This document shows positions 1 to 8,380 of a stretch of DNA of 64,000 nucleotides, piece by piece. Each line of letters starts with the position of its first letter. Within the stretch, counting starts at the first letter, position 1. The notes under the pieces were generated by a model, which worked only from the letters and a program-made list of their open reading frames with translations, did no database searches and had not been told where the DNA came from. Both the position numbers and the translations under genes were made by a program. The stretch comes from JBMOOG01 sp049324535 (lineage in GTDB: Bacteria > Pseudomonadota > Alphaproteobacteria > Rhodobacterales > Rhodobacteraceae): the NCBI GenBank assembly GCA_049324535.1, contig JBMOOG010000032.1, forward strand, positions 1 through 64,000, written 5' to 3'.

Positions 1-1
1 G

Positions 2-733
2 GTTTCGGGTCCGGCGCTGCCCTCCTCACCCCGTCCGCGGCTGCGTCCGCCCGAGTTCCTGCGCCTGCCCGTTGTGGTCCAGGTCGCGGCGCGGCCGTCG
101 GCGCTGCCGCGCCTGGCTGCCATCGCCCCGCCCGAGCGGCCCGAGAACCTGCAACGGCTGTCGCAGGCGGTGGCGATGCGGCCGCAGGCCCACCCCGATC
201 CGGTCGGAGCCAAGGGCTCGGTCTGCGGTGTCGAGGCGATCCGGGGCACGCCGATCCCGGCCATTCCGGCCAAGGAGAAAGGCTGCGGCTTGCAGGACGG
301 GGTGAAGGTGACGGCCGTGGGTGGCATAGCCCTCTCGACCCCGGCCATGATCGACTGCACCACGGCGCGCGCCCTTCATGCGTGGATCGAGTCGGGGTTG
401 AAGCCGGCGGTGGGGCGGCTGGGCGGCGGGGTGGAGCGGCTGGAGGTCGCGGCCAGCTATTCCTGCCGGCCGCGCAACAACCGCAAGGGCGGCCGGATCA
501 GCGAGCACGGTCGGGGCCGGGCCATCGACATCGCGGCGATCGTGCTGAGAAACGGCACCGCCCTCTCGGTTCTGGACGGCTGGCGCGGCGCGTCCCAGGG
601 CAAGGTGCTTCGGCGGATCCACAAGGCGGCGTGCGGGCCGTTCAACACCACGCTCGGCCCGGGCTCGGACGGCTATCACGAGAACCATTTCCACTTCGAC
701 ACGGCGCGCGGGCGCGGTCCCTACTGCCGCTAG
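2..733 (+). CDS. Extensin-like C-terminal domain protein, 5'-truncated by window edge
   Basis: The reading frame is open from the first bases of the window to the TAG at 731-733, so the true start probably lies upstream; the GTG at 74 is the first start-like codon inside. The last ~170 residues fit the extensin-like C-terminal family. They include a SEHGRGRAIDI motif (positions ~500-532), a C-terminal HENHFHFD motif and six cysteines, ending in PYCR. The pattern of SxHxxGxAxD followed by HxH resembles the metal site of M15/VanY-type peptidoglycan carboxypeptidases, so a role in cell-wall processing is plausible but inferred. The N-terminal part is Pro/Arg-rich and probably a linker. It converges on the DUF2125 gene, with three bases between the two stops. 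Confidence 0.8.
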   Translation, partial: VSGPALPSSPRPRLRPPEFLRLPVVVQVAARPSALPRLAAIAPPERPENLQRLSQAVAMRPQAHPDPVGAKGSVCGVEAIRGTPIPAIPAKEKGCGLQDGVKVTAVGGIALSTPAMIDCTTARALHAWIESGLKPAVGRLGGGVERLEVAASYSCRPRNNRKGGRISEHGRGRAIDIAAIVLRNGTALSVLDGWRGASQGKVLRRIHKAACGPFNTTLGPGSDGYHENHFHFDTARGRGPYCR

Positions 734-736
734 CGC

Positions 737-1717
737 TCAGAACCGGGGGGCCGGGCCAAGAGGAAGCGGCCCGAGACTCATGCGCCCGCCGGCAAGGACG
801 AGGGGGATCGACAGCGTCCCGGGGTCGCCGGATGCAAGCGCAAGCTGCGTGAGCATCGCCGCCAGCGTCGGCGCCGTCCGCGGGTCGATCAGCCCGCGGT
901 CGGCCGCGAAGTTCAGGATCGGCTCCCAGTTCCTTGCGGTCAGCGTGATCCGGCCCTCCGGCACGCCGTCCGCGTCGATCGCAAGCGCTCCGCTGGCCGA
1001 GGCATCGACCTTGCCCCAGAAGACGGTGGCCTCGGTCAGATCGAGCCCGGTGATCCGGCGCGCCGTCCCCGTCCGGTCCAGGGGGCCGTCCAGCGTCACC
1101 CTGGCCCGCAGGACGACCTGACCCGTCGCGCCCGGGGCATCGGCAAGCGGTGCGAGGGTATCCGCCAGCCCGTCCTCGGGGGCGATCCCGGGCAGATCGA
1201 GTGCGAGGTCGTAGGCGTTTGCCGGACCGTCCGGCGCCCGGCGGATCGCCGCACGCAGAGCGCCGGCCGACGCGGCCCAGCCGGTGCCGGCGATCCGCAG
1301 CGTCTCGCCCACCGCCTGCGCGTGATCGAGCGGCAGGTCGGTGTTTGCCCCGAACACCGCGCTGGCCCGGAACCCGGTGCCGGTCAGCGTGGCCGGGCCG
1401 GACGGGGTATCGAGATCCTGGCGGTCGGGGAGGACGAGGATGATGTGGTTCGGCCGGTAGGAAAGCGCGAGAATCTGCAGGAAGTCGGCGCGCCATCCCC
1501 AGTCCGTCCTCTCGGCCCGGAAGGCCGGGTCGGTCACGGTGATGTCGAAGCGCGAGGGAAAGCCCGCGATCGACACATCGGCGTAGTCGGCGGCGCCCTC
1601 GGCCTTCAGCTGCGCGAGCGCCGCTTCGGCGCCGCTCAGCGCCGCCCGCGAACCCACCACCCAATAACCGCCATAGAGCGCGGTCAGGACCGCCACGATC
1701 CAGATCAGCCTGCGCAT
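737..1717 (-). CDS. DUF2125 domain-containing protein
   Basis: A 326-residue protein beginning MRRLIWIVAVL. It has one N-terminal membrane segment or uncleaved signal (residues ~3-22), then a large soluble domain matching the DUF2125 family of alphaproteobacteria (motifs GFPSRFDIT and WGWRADFLQ). The start at 1717 was chosen because the hydrophobic anchor begins there; the frame stays open upstream only as antisense of the next gene. The function is unknown. The anchor suggests a periplasmic or envelope location facing away from the cytoplasm. It is divergent from the MotA-like gene, about 200 bp apart. Confidence 0.8.
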   Translation of the reverse strand: MRRLIWIVAVLTALYGGYWVVGSRAALSGAEAALAQLKAEGAADYADVSIAGFPSRFDITVTDPAFRAERTDWGWRADFLQILALSYRPNHIILVLPDRQDLDTPSGPATLTGTGFRASAVFGANTDLPLDHAQAVGETLRIAGTGWAASAGALRAAIRRAPDGPANAYDLALDLPGIAPEDGLADTLAPLADAPGATGQVVLRARVTLDGPLDRTGTARRITGLDLTEATVFWGKVDASASGALAIDADGVPEGRITLTARNWEPILNFAADRGLIDPRTAPTLAAMLTQLALASGDPGTLSIPLVLAGGRMSLGPLPLGPAPRF

Positions 1718-1846
1718 CGCCCGTTGTCCCGCCCTGTCTCGCCCGACACGTCCAGCCATAACGCGGCGATCCCGCGGCGAACAGGGGCGCAGCGGGGCGT
1801 TCACACGGAACTGTCCGCGCCGCGCACCGGCCGGGCGGCAAGCCGC

Positions 1847-1875
1847 TTGGAAAAGCCATGCGCGCACCCTATTGT
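1847..1875 (+). promoter_or_regulatory. Predicted sigma-70-type promoter of the MotA/MotB-like pair
   Basis: TTGGAA at 1847-1852 and TATTGT at 1870-1875 are separated by 17 bp, about 40 bp before the GTG start at 1916. This is one of the better -10 boxes in the window. There is no experimental support. Confidence 0.5.
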
Positions 1876-1915
1876 CGCGACCAACGAGAACCGGTCGGGC
1901 AGGGGGCACTATCCG

Positions 1916-3097
1916 GTGAGCAGAGCGGCACCAGCGGCTGAACCCTTCTTCAGCCAGCCCGTGCGTCAGGTGGTGATGATGCTGATCGTCGTCGCGCTGG
2001 TCGCGGCGGGCCTCTGGCTTATCGCGCCCCTGCTGCTGCCGGTGATCCTGCACAGCCCCTGGCTGAACGGTCTTATTGGCGTCGTTTTCGTCATCGGCGT
2101 GCTGACCTGTTTCTGGCAGGTGGCGCAGCTCATGGGGTCTGTAAGCTGGATCGAGGGCTTCGCCTCGCAGCGCCCCGGGCACGAGATGACCGCGGCCCCG
2201 CAGCTTCTGGCACCGCTGGCGGCGCTTCTGCGGTCCCGGGGGGCGCGGTCGCAGATCTCTTCCTCGTCCGCGCGCTCGATCCTCGAATCCGTGGCCACCC
2301 GGATCGACGAGGCGCGCGACATCACGCGCTATCTCACCAACCTTCTGATCTTCCTCGGTCTTCTCGGCACGCTCTACGGGCTGGCCACCACGGTTCCGGC
2401 CGTGGTGGACACGATCCGAGCGCTGGCGCCGAAGGAAGGCGAGTCGAGCGTGCAGGTCTTCGAGAAGCTGATGGCGGGGCTGGAACAGCAGCTCGGCGGC
2501 ATGGGCACGGCCTTCTCCTCCTCGATGCTGGGGCTGGCCGGATCGCTGGTCGTGGGGCTTCTGGAACTCTTCGCGGGCCATGGCCAGAACCGGTTCTACC
2601 GCGAGCTGGAAGAGTGGCTCTCGTCCTTCACCCGGCTGAGCTTCGCCTCGGCCGATGCCGATGGCGGCGTCGATCAGGGGTCGGTCGCGGGCATTCTCGA
2701 TCACCTGACCGAGCAGATGGAGGCGATGCAGGCCCTCTTCAGCCAGACCGACGCCGCGCGCACGGCCGTGAACGACCGGCTTGGCGCGGTGGCGACGGCG
2801 CTGGAACGCGTCATGGGACGGATCGAGACCGACGCCTCGGCGCAGGGTCTGCTGGAGCGCATCGCCGCGGCGCAGGAAAAGATGGCGCAGATGATGGCGG
2901 CGAATGCCGCCGACCCGGGGCTTGACGGCGGTGACGCCGAAAGCCGGATGCGGCTGCGGTCGATCGACGTGCAGCTCCTGCGGCTTCTCGAAGAGGTCGC
3001 GGCGGGCCGGCAGGAAAGCATGGGCGAGCTGCGGGCCGACCTCGCCCAGCTCACGCGCGCCGTCAAGGCGCTGGGTCACGCGCCCGGGGGCCGGTGA
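1916..3097 (+). CDS. MotA/TolQ/ExbB-like proton channel protein (A subunit of a stator-like pair)
   Basis: 393 residues from GTG 1916, which has AGGGGG at 1901-1906 as ribosome site; the in-frame upstream extension does not look like protein. Four hydrophobic segments lie at ~19-42, 50-73, 138-163 and 196-221. The last two carry the small-residue-rich motifs typical of MotA/ExbB channels (LGLLGTLYGLATT, MGTAFSSSMLGLAGSL). A long helical tail of about 170 residues follows. The stop overlaps the start of the OmpA/MotB-like partner (TGATG), so the two are coupled. Families of this type use ion flow to drive a periplasmic partner. Candidates are an envelope motor or Tol/Exb-like machine, or distant kin of ZorA. 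No zorC, zorD or zorE gene is adjacent. Confidence 0.8.
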   Translation: MSRAAPAAEPFFSQPVRQVVMMLIVVALVAAGLWLIAPLLLPVILHSPWLNGLIGVVFVIGVLTCFWQVAQLMGSVSWIEGFASQRPGHEMTAAPQLLAPLAALLRSRGARSQISSSSARSILESVATRIDEARDITRYLTNLLIFLGLLGTLYGLATTVPAVVDTIRALAPKEGESSVQVFEKLMAGLEQQLGGMGTAFSSSMLGLAGSLVVGLLELFAGHGQNRFYRELEEWLSSFTRLSFASADADGGVDQGSVAGILDHLTEQMEAMQALFSQTDAARTAVNDRLGAVATALERVMGRIETDASAQGLLERIAAAQEKMAQMMAANAADPGLDGGDAESRMRLRSIDVQLLRLLEEVAAGRQESMGELRADLAQLTRAVKALGHAPGGR

Positions 3098-4863
3098 TGG
3101 CGCTCGCCCGCCGGCGCATGCGCGGATCGGAGTCGATCTGGCCGGGCTTCGTCGATGCGATGTCGGCGCTGGTCATGGTGCTGATGTTCGTGCTCTCGGT
3201 GTTCATGATCGTCCAGTTCGCGTTGCGCGACACGATCAACACCAAGGAACACGAGCTCGACGCCCTGGCCGCCCAGCTTGCGGGCCTGTCCGAGGCGCTG
3301 GGGGCCGAGCGTGCGAAGTCGGCCGACCTGTCGGGGCAGGTCGCGGCGCTTTCGTCCGATCTGGCCGGGGTGCGCAGCGAGGCCGAGGCGCGGGCGGCGC
3401 AGATCGCGGCCCTGACCGCCCAGCTTGGGGCGCGCACCGCTGAACTCTCCGATGCGCAGGGCCGGATCGCGAGTTTTGAGGCGCAGGTGGCCAGCCTTCT
3501 GGCCGAGCGGGATCAGGCCCGGGGTGAGGCCGCAAGCCTGAGCGCCGAGCGCGACCGGCTGGTGTCGGAGCGCGAGGCGCTCGATCTTGCGATTGCGAAG
3601 GCGCGCACCGAGATCGACGCCCAGACCGAGGCGGCGCGGCTGGCCGCGGCGCGGCGCGAGGCGCTGATGGCGCTGGTTGCGGACCTGCGGGCGCGGGGAG
3701 CGGCGGGGGAAGCGAAGCTGAGCGACGCCGAAGCCGCGCGCGCCGCCGAGGCGGCAGCCGCCGAGGCGCTGCGCGAGAAGCTGAAGGGCGCGACGGACGA
3801 GCTGACCGCCATGACGCTCGCGCTCGAGGAACAGCGCCGGCGCGCCGAGGAAACCCTGACCCGGCTCGCCGCGGCCGAAGCCGCGCGCAAGGATCTCGAC
3901 ACGCGTCTGGCGGCGGCGGTGCTGGCCGGGCAGACCACGGCGGCCGAACTGGCGGCGGCGAAGGCGGCGCTCGAATCGGGCAGGACCAGCCAGGCCGATG
4001 TCGAACGGCAACTGGCCGCGGCTCTGGCCGCGAAGCTTGCCGCCGAGGCGCAGGCGAAGAGCGCGCTCTCCGCCGAGGAGGAACGCAAGGCGCTTCTCGC
4101 CGCGGCCGACACGGCGCTTGCCAACGAAAAGGCCGTTTCGGCCGAGAACGCCCGCAAGGTGGCCCTCTTGAACGAGCAGCTTGCGGCGCTGCGCGGCCAG
4201 TTGCAGACGCTTCAGGGACTTCTCGACGCTTCGGCGGCGAAGGATGCCGACGCCAAGGTGCAGATCGAGGCGCTGGGCAGCCAGCTTAACTCGGCGCTGG
4301 CGCAGGTGGCGGCGGAACAGCGCCGGCGGGCCGAGCTCGAGGCCGCCGAGCGCAAGCGGCTGGAGGAGGAGGCGTCGGCCCTGAAGGCCGAGACCGCGCA
4401 ACTCGCCCGTTACCGGTCCGAGTTCTTCGGACGCCTGTCCGAGGTTCTGGCCGGGCGCGAGGGGGTGCGGGTGGTGGGCGACCGCTTCGTGTTCTCGTCC
4501 GAGGTGCTGTTCCAGCCGGCTTCGGCCGATCTGTCCGAGGAGGGCAGGGCGCAGATCGCGGGCGTCGTCCGGTCGCTTCAGGACGTGGCCGCGGCGATTC
4601 CCTCCGACATTCCCTGGATCATCCGGGTCGACGGCCACACCGACAACACGCCGCTGTCGGGCACGGGGCGCTACCGCGACAACTGGGAACTGAGCCAGGC
4701 GCGAGCCCTGGCCGTTGTGCGCTACATGGTGGATGAACTGGGCTTTCCGCCGGACCGGTTGGCTGCGGCCGGATTTGGCGAATACCAGCCGGTAGCCGAA
4801 GGCGACAGCCCCGAAGCCCGGGCCGCGAACCGGCGGATCGAACTCAAGCTGACCGAGCGCTGA
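3097..4863 (+). CDS. MotB/OmpA-like peptidoglycan-binding protein with long coiled coil (B subunit)
   Basis: 588 residues from ATG 3097, overlapping the stop of the upstream gene; a GTG immediately before it is also possible. A single transmembrane helix (~22-42) follows WPGFVDAMSAL, in which Asp20 occupies the place of the proton-binding aspartate of MotB-type stators. Residues ~50-430 are Ala/Glu/Leu/Arg-rich heptads, an exceptionally long periplasmic coiled coil. The C-terminal ~145 residues are an OmpA domain with VDGHTDNTPL and the NRRIELKL ending, which should bind peptidoglycan. With the A subunit this forms a complete stator-like unit. The coiled-coil spacer is much longer than in MotB. 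Confidence 0.85.
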   Translation: MALARRRMRGSESIWPGFVDAMSALVMVLMFVLSVFMIVQFALRDTINTKEHELDALAAQLAGLSEALGAERAKSADLSGQVAALSSDLAGVRSEAEARAAQIAALTAQLGARTAELSDAQGRIASFEAQVASLLAERDQARGEAASLSAERDRLVSEREALDLAIAKARTEIDAQTEAARLAAARREALMALVADLRARGAAGEAKLSDAEAARAAEAAAAEALREKLKGATDELTAMTLALEEQRRRAEETLTRLAAAEAARKDLDTRLAAAVLAGQTTAAELAAAKAALESGRTSQADVERQLAAALAAKLAAEAQAKSALSAEEERKALLAAADTALANEKAVSAENARKVALLNEQLAALRGQLQTLQGLLDASAAKDADAKVQIEALGSQLNSALAQVAAEQRRRAELEAAERKRLEEEASALKAETAQLARYRSEFFGRLSEVLAGREGVRVVGDRFVFSSEVLFQPASADLSEEGRAQIAGVVRSLQDVAAAIPSDIPWIIRVDGHTDNTPLSGTGRYRDNWELSQARALAVVRYMVDELGFPPDRLAAAGFGEYQPVAEGDSPEARAANRRIELKLTER

Positions 4864-4880
4864 AGGGGCGGCGGGGGCGG

Positions 4881-4901
4881 CGAGGGGGCGCTGCCCCCTC
4901 G
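4881..4901. terminator. Perfect hairpin after the MotB-like gene
   Basis: CGAGGGGGC (4881-4889), loop GCT, GCCCCCTCG (4893-4901): a 9-bp perfect stem 18 bases after the stop at 4863. A smaller GGCC-TGC-GGCC hairpin follows at 4901-4911. There is no T-tract, so it may act as a symmetrical stop or RNA-stabilising structure rather than a classic intrinsic terminator. Confidence 0.45.
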
Positions 4902-4919
4902 GCCTGCGGCCTCACCCCC

Positions 4920-4941
4920 GGGATACTTGAACCAGTGAGAC
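4920..4941 (+). repeat. Dispersed intergenic repeat, copy 1
   Basis: A 22-bp stretch starting GGGATACTTG and ending ACCAGTGAGAC matches 63114-63135 in 20 of 22 bases. Both copies sit in short gaps just downstream of a stop codon, next to GC-rich hairpins, and in the same orientation relative to the upstream gene. Confidence 0.6.
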
Positions 4942-4944
4942 AAA

Positions 4945-4969
4945 CCGGTGCACCAGGACGGTGCACCGG
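4945..4969. terminator. 10-bp perfect inverted repeat between convergent genes
   Basis: CCGGTGCACC (4945-4954), loop AGGAC, GGTGCACCGG (4960-4969). The arms are themselves partly palindromic (GGTGCACC). It lies between the ends of the MotB-like gene and clpA and could serve as a bidirectional terminator or a binding site. Confidence 0.4.
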
Positions 4970-5043
4970 CGGCGGTGTGGCGGCAGGGCGATGGCCGGGG
5001 CGATGCCGCCCGGGCCTTGCGGGCGATGCCCCTGGCCCCGGAC

Positions 5044-7365
5044 TCAGTCCGCGGTCAGGAGCGGCGGCTTCGATCCGGCAAGCCTCGGCCGTTCCGGTTC
5101 GCTCACGTCGAGCGCGATCTCGCCGTCGCGCAGCACGACGCGGACCGTGCCGCCCTTGGTCAGCCGGCCGAACAGCAGTTCTTCCGCCAGCGGCTTCTTG
5201 ATGTGCTCCTGGATCACGCGACCCAGGGGGCGCGCGCCCATGCGGTCATCATAGCCCTTTTCCGCCAGCCAGTTGGCCGCCTCGGGCGACAGTTCGATGT
5301 GCACGTTGCGGTCCATGAGCTGCGCTTCGAGCTGAAGCACGAACTTGTCGACGACCTGGAGGATCACCGCGCGCGGGAGTGGCGCGAAGGAGATCACCGC
5401 GTCCAGACGGTTGCGGAACTCGGGCGTGAAGGTGCGCTCGATCGCTGCGGTGTCCTCGCCCTCGCGGCGCGCGCGGCCGAAGCCGATGGCGGCCTTGGCC
5501 TGTTCGGCGGCGCCGGCGTTCGAGGTCATGATCAGGATCACGTTGCGGAAATCGACCTGGCGGCCGTTGTGGTCGGTGAGCTTGCCGTGGTCCATCACCT
5601 GCAGGAGGATGTTGTAGACGTCCGGGTGCGCCTTCTCAATCTCGTCGAGCAGGAGCACGCAATGCGGGTGCTGGTCGACGCCGTCGGTCAGCATGCCGCC
5701 CTGGTCGAAGCCGACATAGCCCGGAGGCGCGCCGATCAGCCGCGAGACCGCGTGCTTTTCCATGTATTCCGACATGTCGAAGCGCAGGAGTTCCACACCG
5801 AGCGTGTCGGCGAGCTGCTTGGCGACCTCGGTCTTGCCGACGCCGGTCGGCCCGGCGAAGAGATAGTTGCCGATCGGCTTTTCCGGTTCGCGCAGGCCGG
5901 CGCGCGCCAGCTTGATCGCCGAGGACAGCGCCTCGATCGCCTTGTCCTGACCAAAGACCACGCGCTTGAGCGTCTTTTCCAGATCGCGCAGCACCTCGGC
6001 GTCGTCCTTCGAGACGTTCTTCGGGGGGATGCGCGCGATCTTGGCCACGACGGCCTCGATCTCGCGCGGGCCGATGGTCTTGCGGCGCTTCGCCTCGGAC
6101 AGCAGGTGCTGGGCCGCGCCCGCCTCGTCGATCACGTCGATGGCCTTGTCGGGCAGCTTGCGGTCATGGATGTAGCGGGCCGACAGTTCGACCGCCGTCT
6201 TGATCGCGTCGTTGGTGTAGCGCAGGTCGTGGTGGGTCTCGAAATAGGGTTTCAGACCCATCAGGATCTTCACCGAATCCGCGACCGAGGGCTCGTTCAC
6301 GTCGATCTTCTGGAACCGGCGCGACAGGGCGCGGTCCTTCTCGAAGTGCTGGCGGAATTCCTTGTAGGTGGTCGAGCCCATGCAGCGCAGCTTGCCGCCC
6401 TGAAGCGCCGGTTTCAGCAGGTTCGAGGCGTCCATCGCGCCGCCGGAGGTGGCGCCCGCACCGATCACGGTGTGGATCTCGTCGATGAAGAGGATGGCAT
6501 CAGGGTGATCCTCGAGTTCCTTGACCACGGCCTTGAGCCGTTCCTCGAAATCGCCGCGGTAGCGCGTGCCCGCGAGCAGCGCGCCCATGTCGAGCGAGAA
6601 GATGGTCGCGCCCTTCAGGATGTCGGGCGTCTCGCCCCGGGTGATCTTCAGCGCGAGGCCCTCGGCGATGGCGGTCTTGCCCACGCCCGGATCGCCCACC
6701 AAGAGCGGGTTGTTCTTGCGCCGGCGGCACAGGACCTGGATCGCGCGCTCGACCTCGGCCTCGCGTCCGATCAGCGGATCGACCTCGCCCTTGCGCGACT
6801 TGGCGTTGAGGTCGACGCAGTATTTCGACAGGGCCGATTCCTTCGCCTCGGCCTCGGGCTGGGTGGTTTCGTGCTCGTCGTTGTCCTGGGCGCCGGTCAC
6901 CGGGCGGCTTTCGCCGAAGGAGGCGTCCTTGGCGACCCCGTGCGCGATGAAGTTCACCGCGTCGTAGCGGGTCATGTCCTGCTCCTGCAGGAAATAGGCC
7001 GCGTTCGATTCCCGCTCGGCAAAGATCGCGACCAGGACGTTCGCCCCGGTCACCTCGCTGCGGCCGGAGCTCTGCACATGGATCGCCGCGCGCTGGATCA
7101 CCCGCTGGAAGGCCGCGGTCGGCACCGCCTCGGATCCCTCGACCGAGGTGACCAGCGTCGAGAGGTCGTCGTCGATGAAGTCCACGAGCGTCTTTTTCAG
7201 CGCGTCGAGATCGACGGCGCAGGCCCGCATCACCTTGGCCGCGTCGGGCTCGTCGATCAGCGCGAGGAGCAGGTGTTCAAGCGTCGCCAGCTCGTGCTTG
7301 CGCGCATTGGCGAACGCCAGCGCCGCATGGATGGCCTTTTCGAGCGAGTTGGTGAATGACGGCAC
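5044..7365 (-). CDS. clpA: ATP-dependent Clp protease ATP-binding subunit ClpA
   Basis: 773 residues. It has an N-terminal Clp repeat domain (1-~140), D1 AAA+ with Walker A GDPGVGKT at ~224-231 and Walker B ILFIDE, and D2 AAA+ with GPTGVGKT at ~505-512. An IGF loop (AAIGFGR) of the type that docks on ClpP is present. ClpA unfolds substrates, including those handed over by ClpS, for ClpP; neither clpS nor clpP is in this window. The start was set at GTG 7365 because AGGAG lies 8 bases upstream and family members begin at the PSF..LE motif; an ATG 18 bases upstream is less likely. The 185-bp gap after gloB allows its own promoter. Confidence 0.95.
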   Translation of the reverse strand: MPSFTNSLEKAIHAALAFANARKHELATLEHLLLALIDEPDAAKVMRACAVDLDALKKTLVDFIDDDLSTLVTSVEGSEAVPTAAFQRVIQRAAIHVQSSGRSEVTGANVLVAIFAERESNAAYFLQEQDMTRYDAVNFIAHGVAKDASFGESRPVTGAQDNDEHETTQPEAEAKESALSKYCVDLNAKSRKGEVDPLIGREAEVERAIQVLCRRRKNNPLLVGDPGVGKTAIAEGLALKITRGETPDILKGATIFSLDMGALLAGTRYRGDFEERLKAVVKELEDHPDAILFIDEIHTVIGAGATSGGAMDASNLLKPALQGGKLRCMGSTTYKEFRQHFEKDRALSRRFQKIDVNEPSVADSVKILMGLKPYFETHHDLRYTNDAIKTAVELSARYIHDRKLPDKAIDVIDEAGAAQHLLSEAKRRKTIGPREIEAVVAKIARIPPKNVSKDDAEVLRDLEKTLKRVVFGQDKAIEALSSAIKLARAGLREPEKPIGNYLFAGPTGVGKTEVAKQLADTLGVELLRFDMSEYMEKHAVSRLIGAPPGYVGFDQGGMLTDGVDQHPHCVLLLDEIEKAHPDVYNILLQVMDHGKLTDHNGRQVDFRNVILIMTSNAGAAEQAKAAIGFGRARREGEDTAAIERTFTPEFRNRLDAVISFAPLPRAVILQVVDKFVLQLEAQLMDRNVHIELSPEAANWLAEKGYDDRMGARPLGRVIQEHIKKPLAEELLFGRLTKGGTVRVVLRDGEIALDVSEPERPRLAGSKPPLLTAD

Positions 7366-7550
7366 GTCGCGTGCTCCTCTCAATCCAGAGCCGGTCGCAG
7401 GGCCGCGGCCCCTTGGCCGACCTTTTCTTCATAGCCTTAAGGTTTGGTGGAATTGCGACGGCTTCAAGCCTTTTCTTGCCGATATTGCGACTGCGGGCCC
7501 CGATGACGCAAAATGTGATGCAGGCGCGGCGCAGCCGATCCCCGGACAGC

Positions 7551-8318
7551 CTAGAAACGGTCCTTCCGGGCCCGGATCTCGGCGAAGGCTTCGGCATCGG
7601 TCGCCTGCGGCAGTCCGATCGCGTTCTTCACCGCGGGCAGGCGCGCGCGCAGGAAGGGATTGGTCGCGAGCTCTTCGGACAGAAGCGCGGGGACCGTCGC
7701 GCGGCCCGCCGCGCGGGCGGCGGTCACGGCGTCGGACCGGGCGACCGCGTCGCGGTTGCCGGGCTCGATCGTCAGCGCGAAGCGCGCGTTGGACGCGGTG
7801 TATTCGTGGCCCGAGCACACGAGCGTGTCCGGGGGCAGGGCGGCCAGCTTCGAGAGGCTGTCCCACATCTGCGCGGCGGTGCCCTCGAAGAGCCGGCCGC
7901 AGCCGAACGCCATCAGGCTGTCGGCGGTGAACAGGAGCCGCGAGTCCGGGAAGTGGAAGGCGATGTGGCCGACCGTGTGGCCCGGCACATCGATGACCTT
8001 GCCCGCCTCCATGCCGATGCGGATGGTGTCGCCCTCGCGCACGGCCTCGTCGAGCGGCGGCAGCCGGTGGCGGTCCGCGGCGGCGCCAATCACCCGCGCC
8101 CCGGTGGCGGCGGCAAGCGCCTCGACGCCGTCGATATGGTCGGAATGGTGGTGGGTGATCAGGATGTGGCTCAGCCGCCATCCGCGCGCGGCCAGCGCGT
8201 TCAGGATGGGCGGGGCCTCGGGCACGTCGATGACCGCCGTCGCATCGGTCGCCTCGTCATGGATGAGGTAGGCGTAGTTGTCGGCGAGGCAGGGTACCGT
8301 CACCAGTTCCAGAGGCAT
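7551..8318 (-). CDS. gloB: Hydroxyacylglutathione hydrolase (glyoxalase II)
   Basis: 255 residues from ATG 8318. It carries the metallo-beta-lactamase signature THHHSDHID, GHTVGH and GHEYT, with the C-terminal substrate-binding helices (NPFLRARLP). It hydrolyses S-D-lactoylglutathione to glutathione and lactate, the last step of methylglyoxal detoxification. Glutathione synthase is encoded at 42619. It is divergent from a methyltransferase gene 62 bp away, a pairing common in Rhodobacteraceae. Confidence 0.93.
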   Translation of the reverse strand: MPLELVTVPCLADNYAYLIHDEATDATAVIDVPEAPPILNALAARGWRLSHILITHHHSDHIDGVEALAAATGARVIGAAADRHRLPPLDEAVREGDTIRIGMEAGKVIDVPGHTVGHIAFHFPDSRLLFTADSLMAFGCGRLFEGTAAQMWDSLSKLAALPPDTLVCSGHEYTASNARFALTIEPGNRDAVARSDAVTAARAAGRATVPALLSEELATNPFLRARLPAVKNAIGLPQATDAEAFAEIRARKDRF

Positions 8319-8335
8319 GGCCTTTTTTCCGCGTT

Positions 8336-8364
8336 GCCGTATTGTCGGAGCGACTGTTGCCCAA
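8336..8364 (-). promoter_or_regulatory. Predicted promoter of gloB
   Basis: On the minus strand TTGGGC (8359-8364) and TACGGC (8336-8341) are separated by 17 bp, 18 bases before the gloB ATG. The spacing is good and the -10 is weak, as for several other genes here. Confidence 0.4.
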
Positions 8365-8380
8365 CCCTGACGCCGGTGCA

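Noticed and set aside
1916..4863. Zorya anti-phage system
   Set aside because: Only the A/B stator-like pair is present. No helicase, nuclease or other Zorya effector is adjacent, and the flanking genes are ordinary housekeeping ones.
4948..7359. An 803-codon open frame on the plus strand opposite clpA
   Set aside because: It is the antisense shadow of a high-GC gene. The clpA frame has all AAA+ motifs and a ribosome site, while the shadow protein is low-complexity (Arg/Leu/Val/His-rich) without recognisable domains.
7366..7550. Possible sigma-32 promoter before clpA (CTTGAA with CCACCA 12 bp downstream on the minus strand)
   Set aside because: The -10 match to the CCCATnT-type consensus and the spacing are both poor. 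Not listed as a feature, although heat-shock control of clpA would be sensible.
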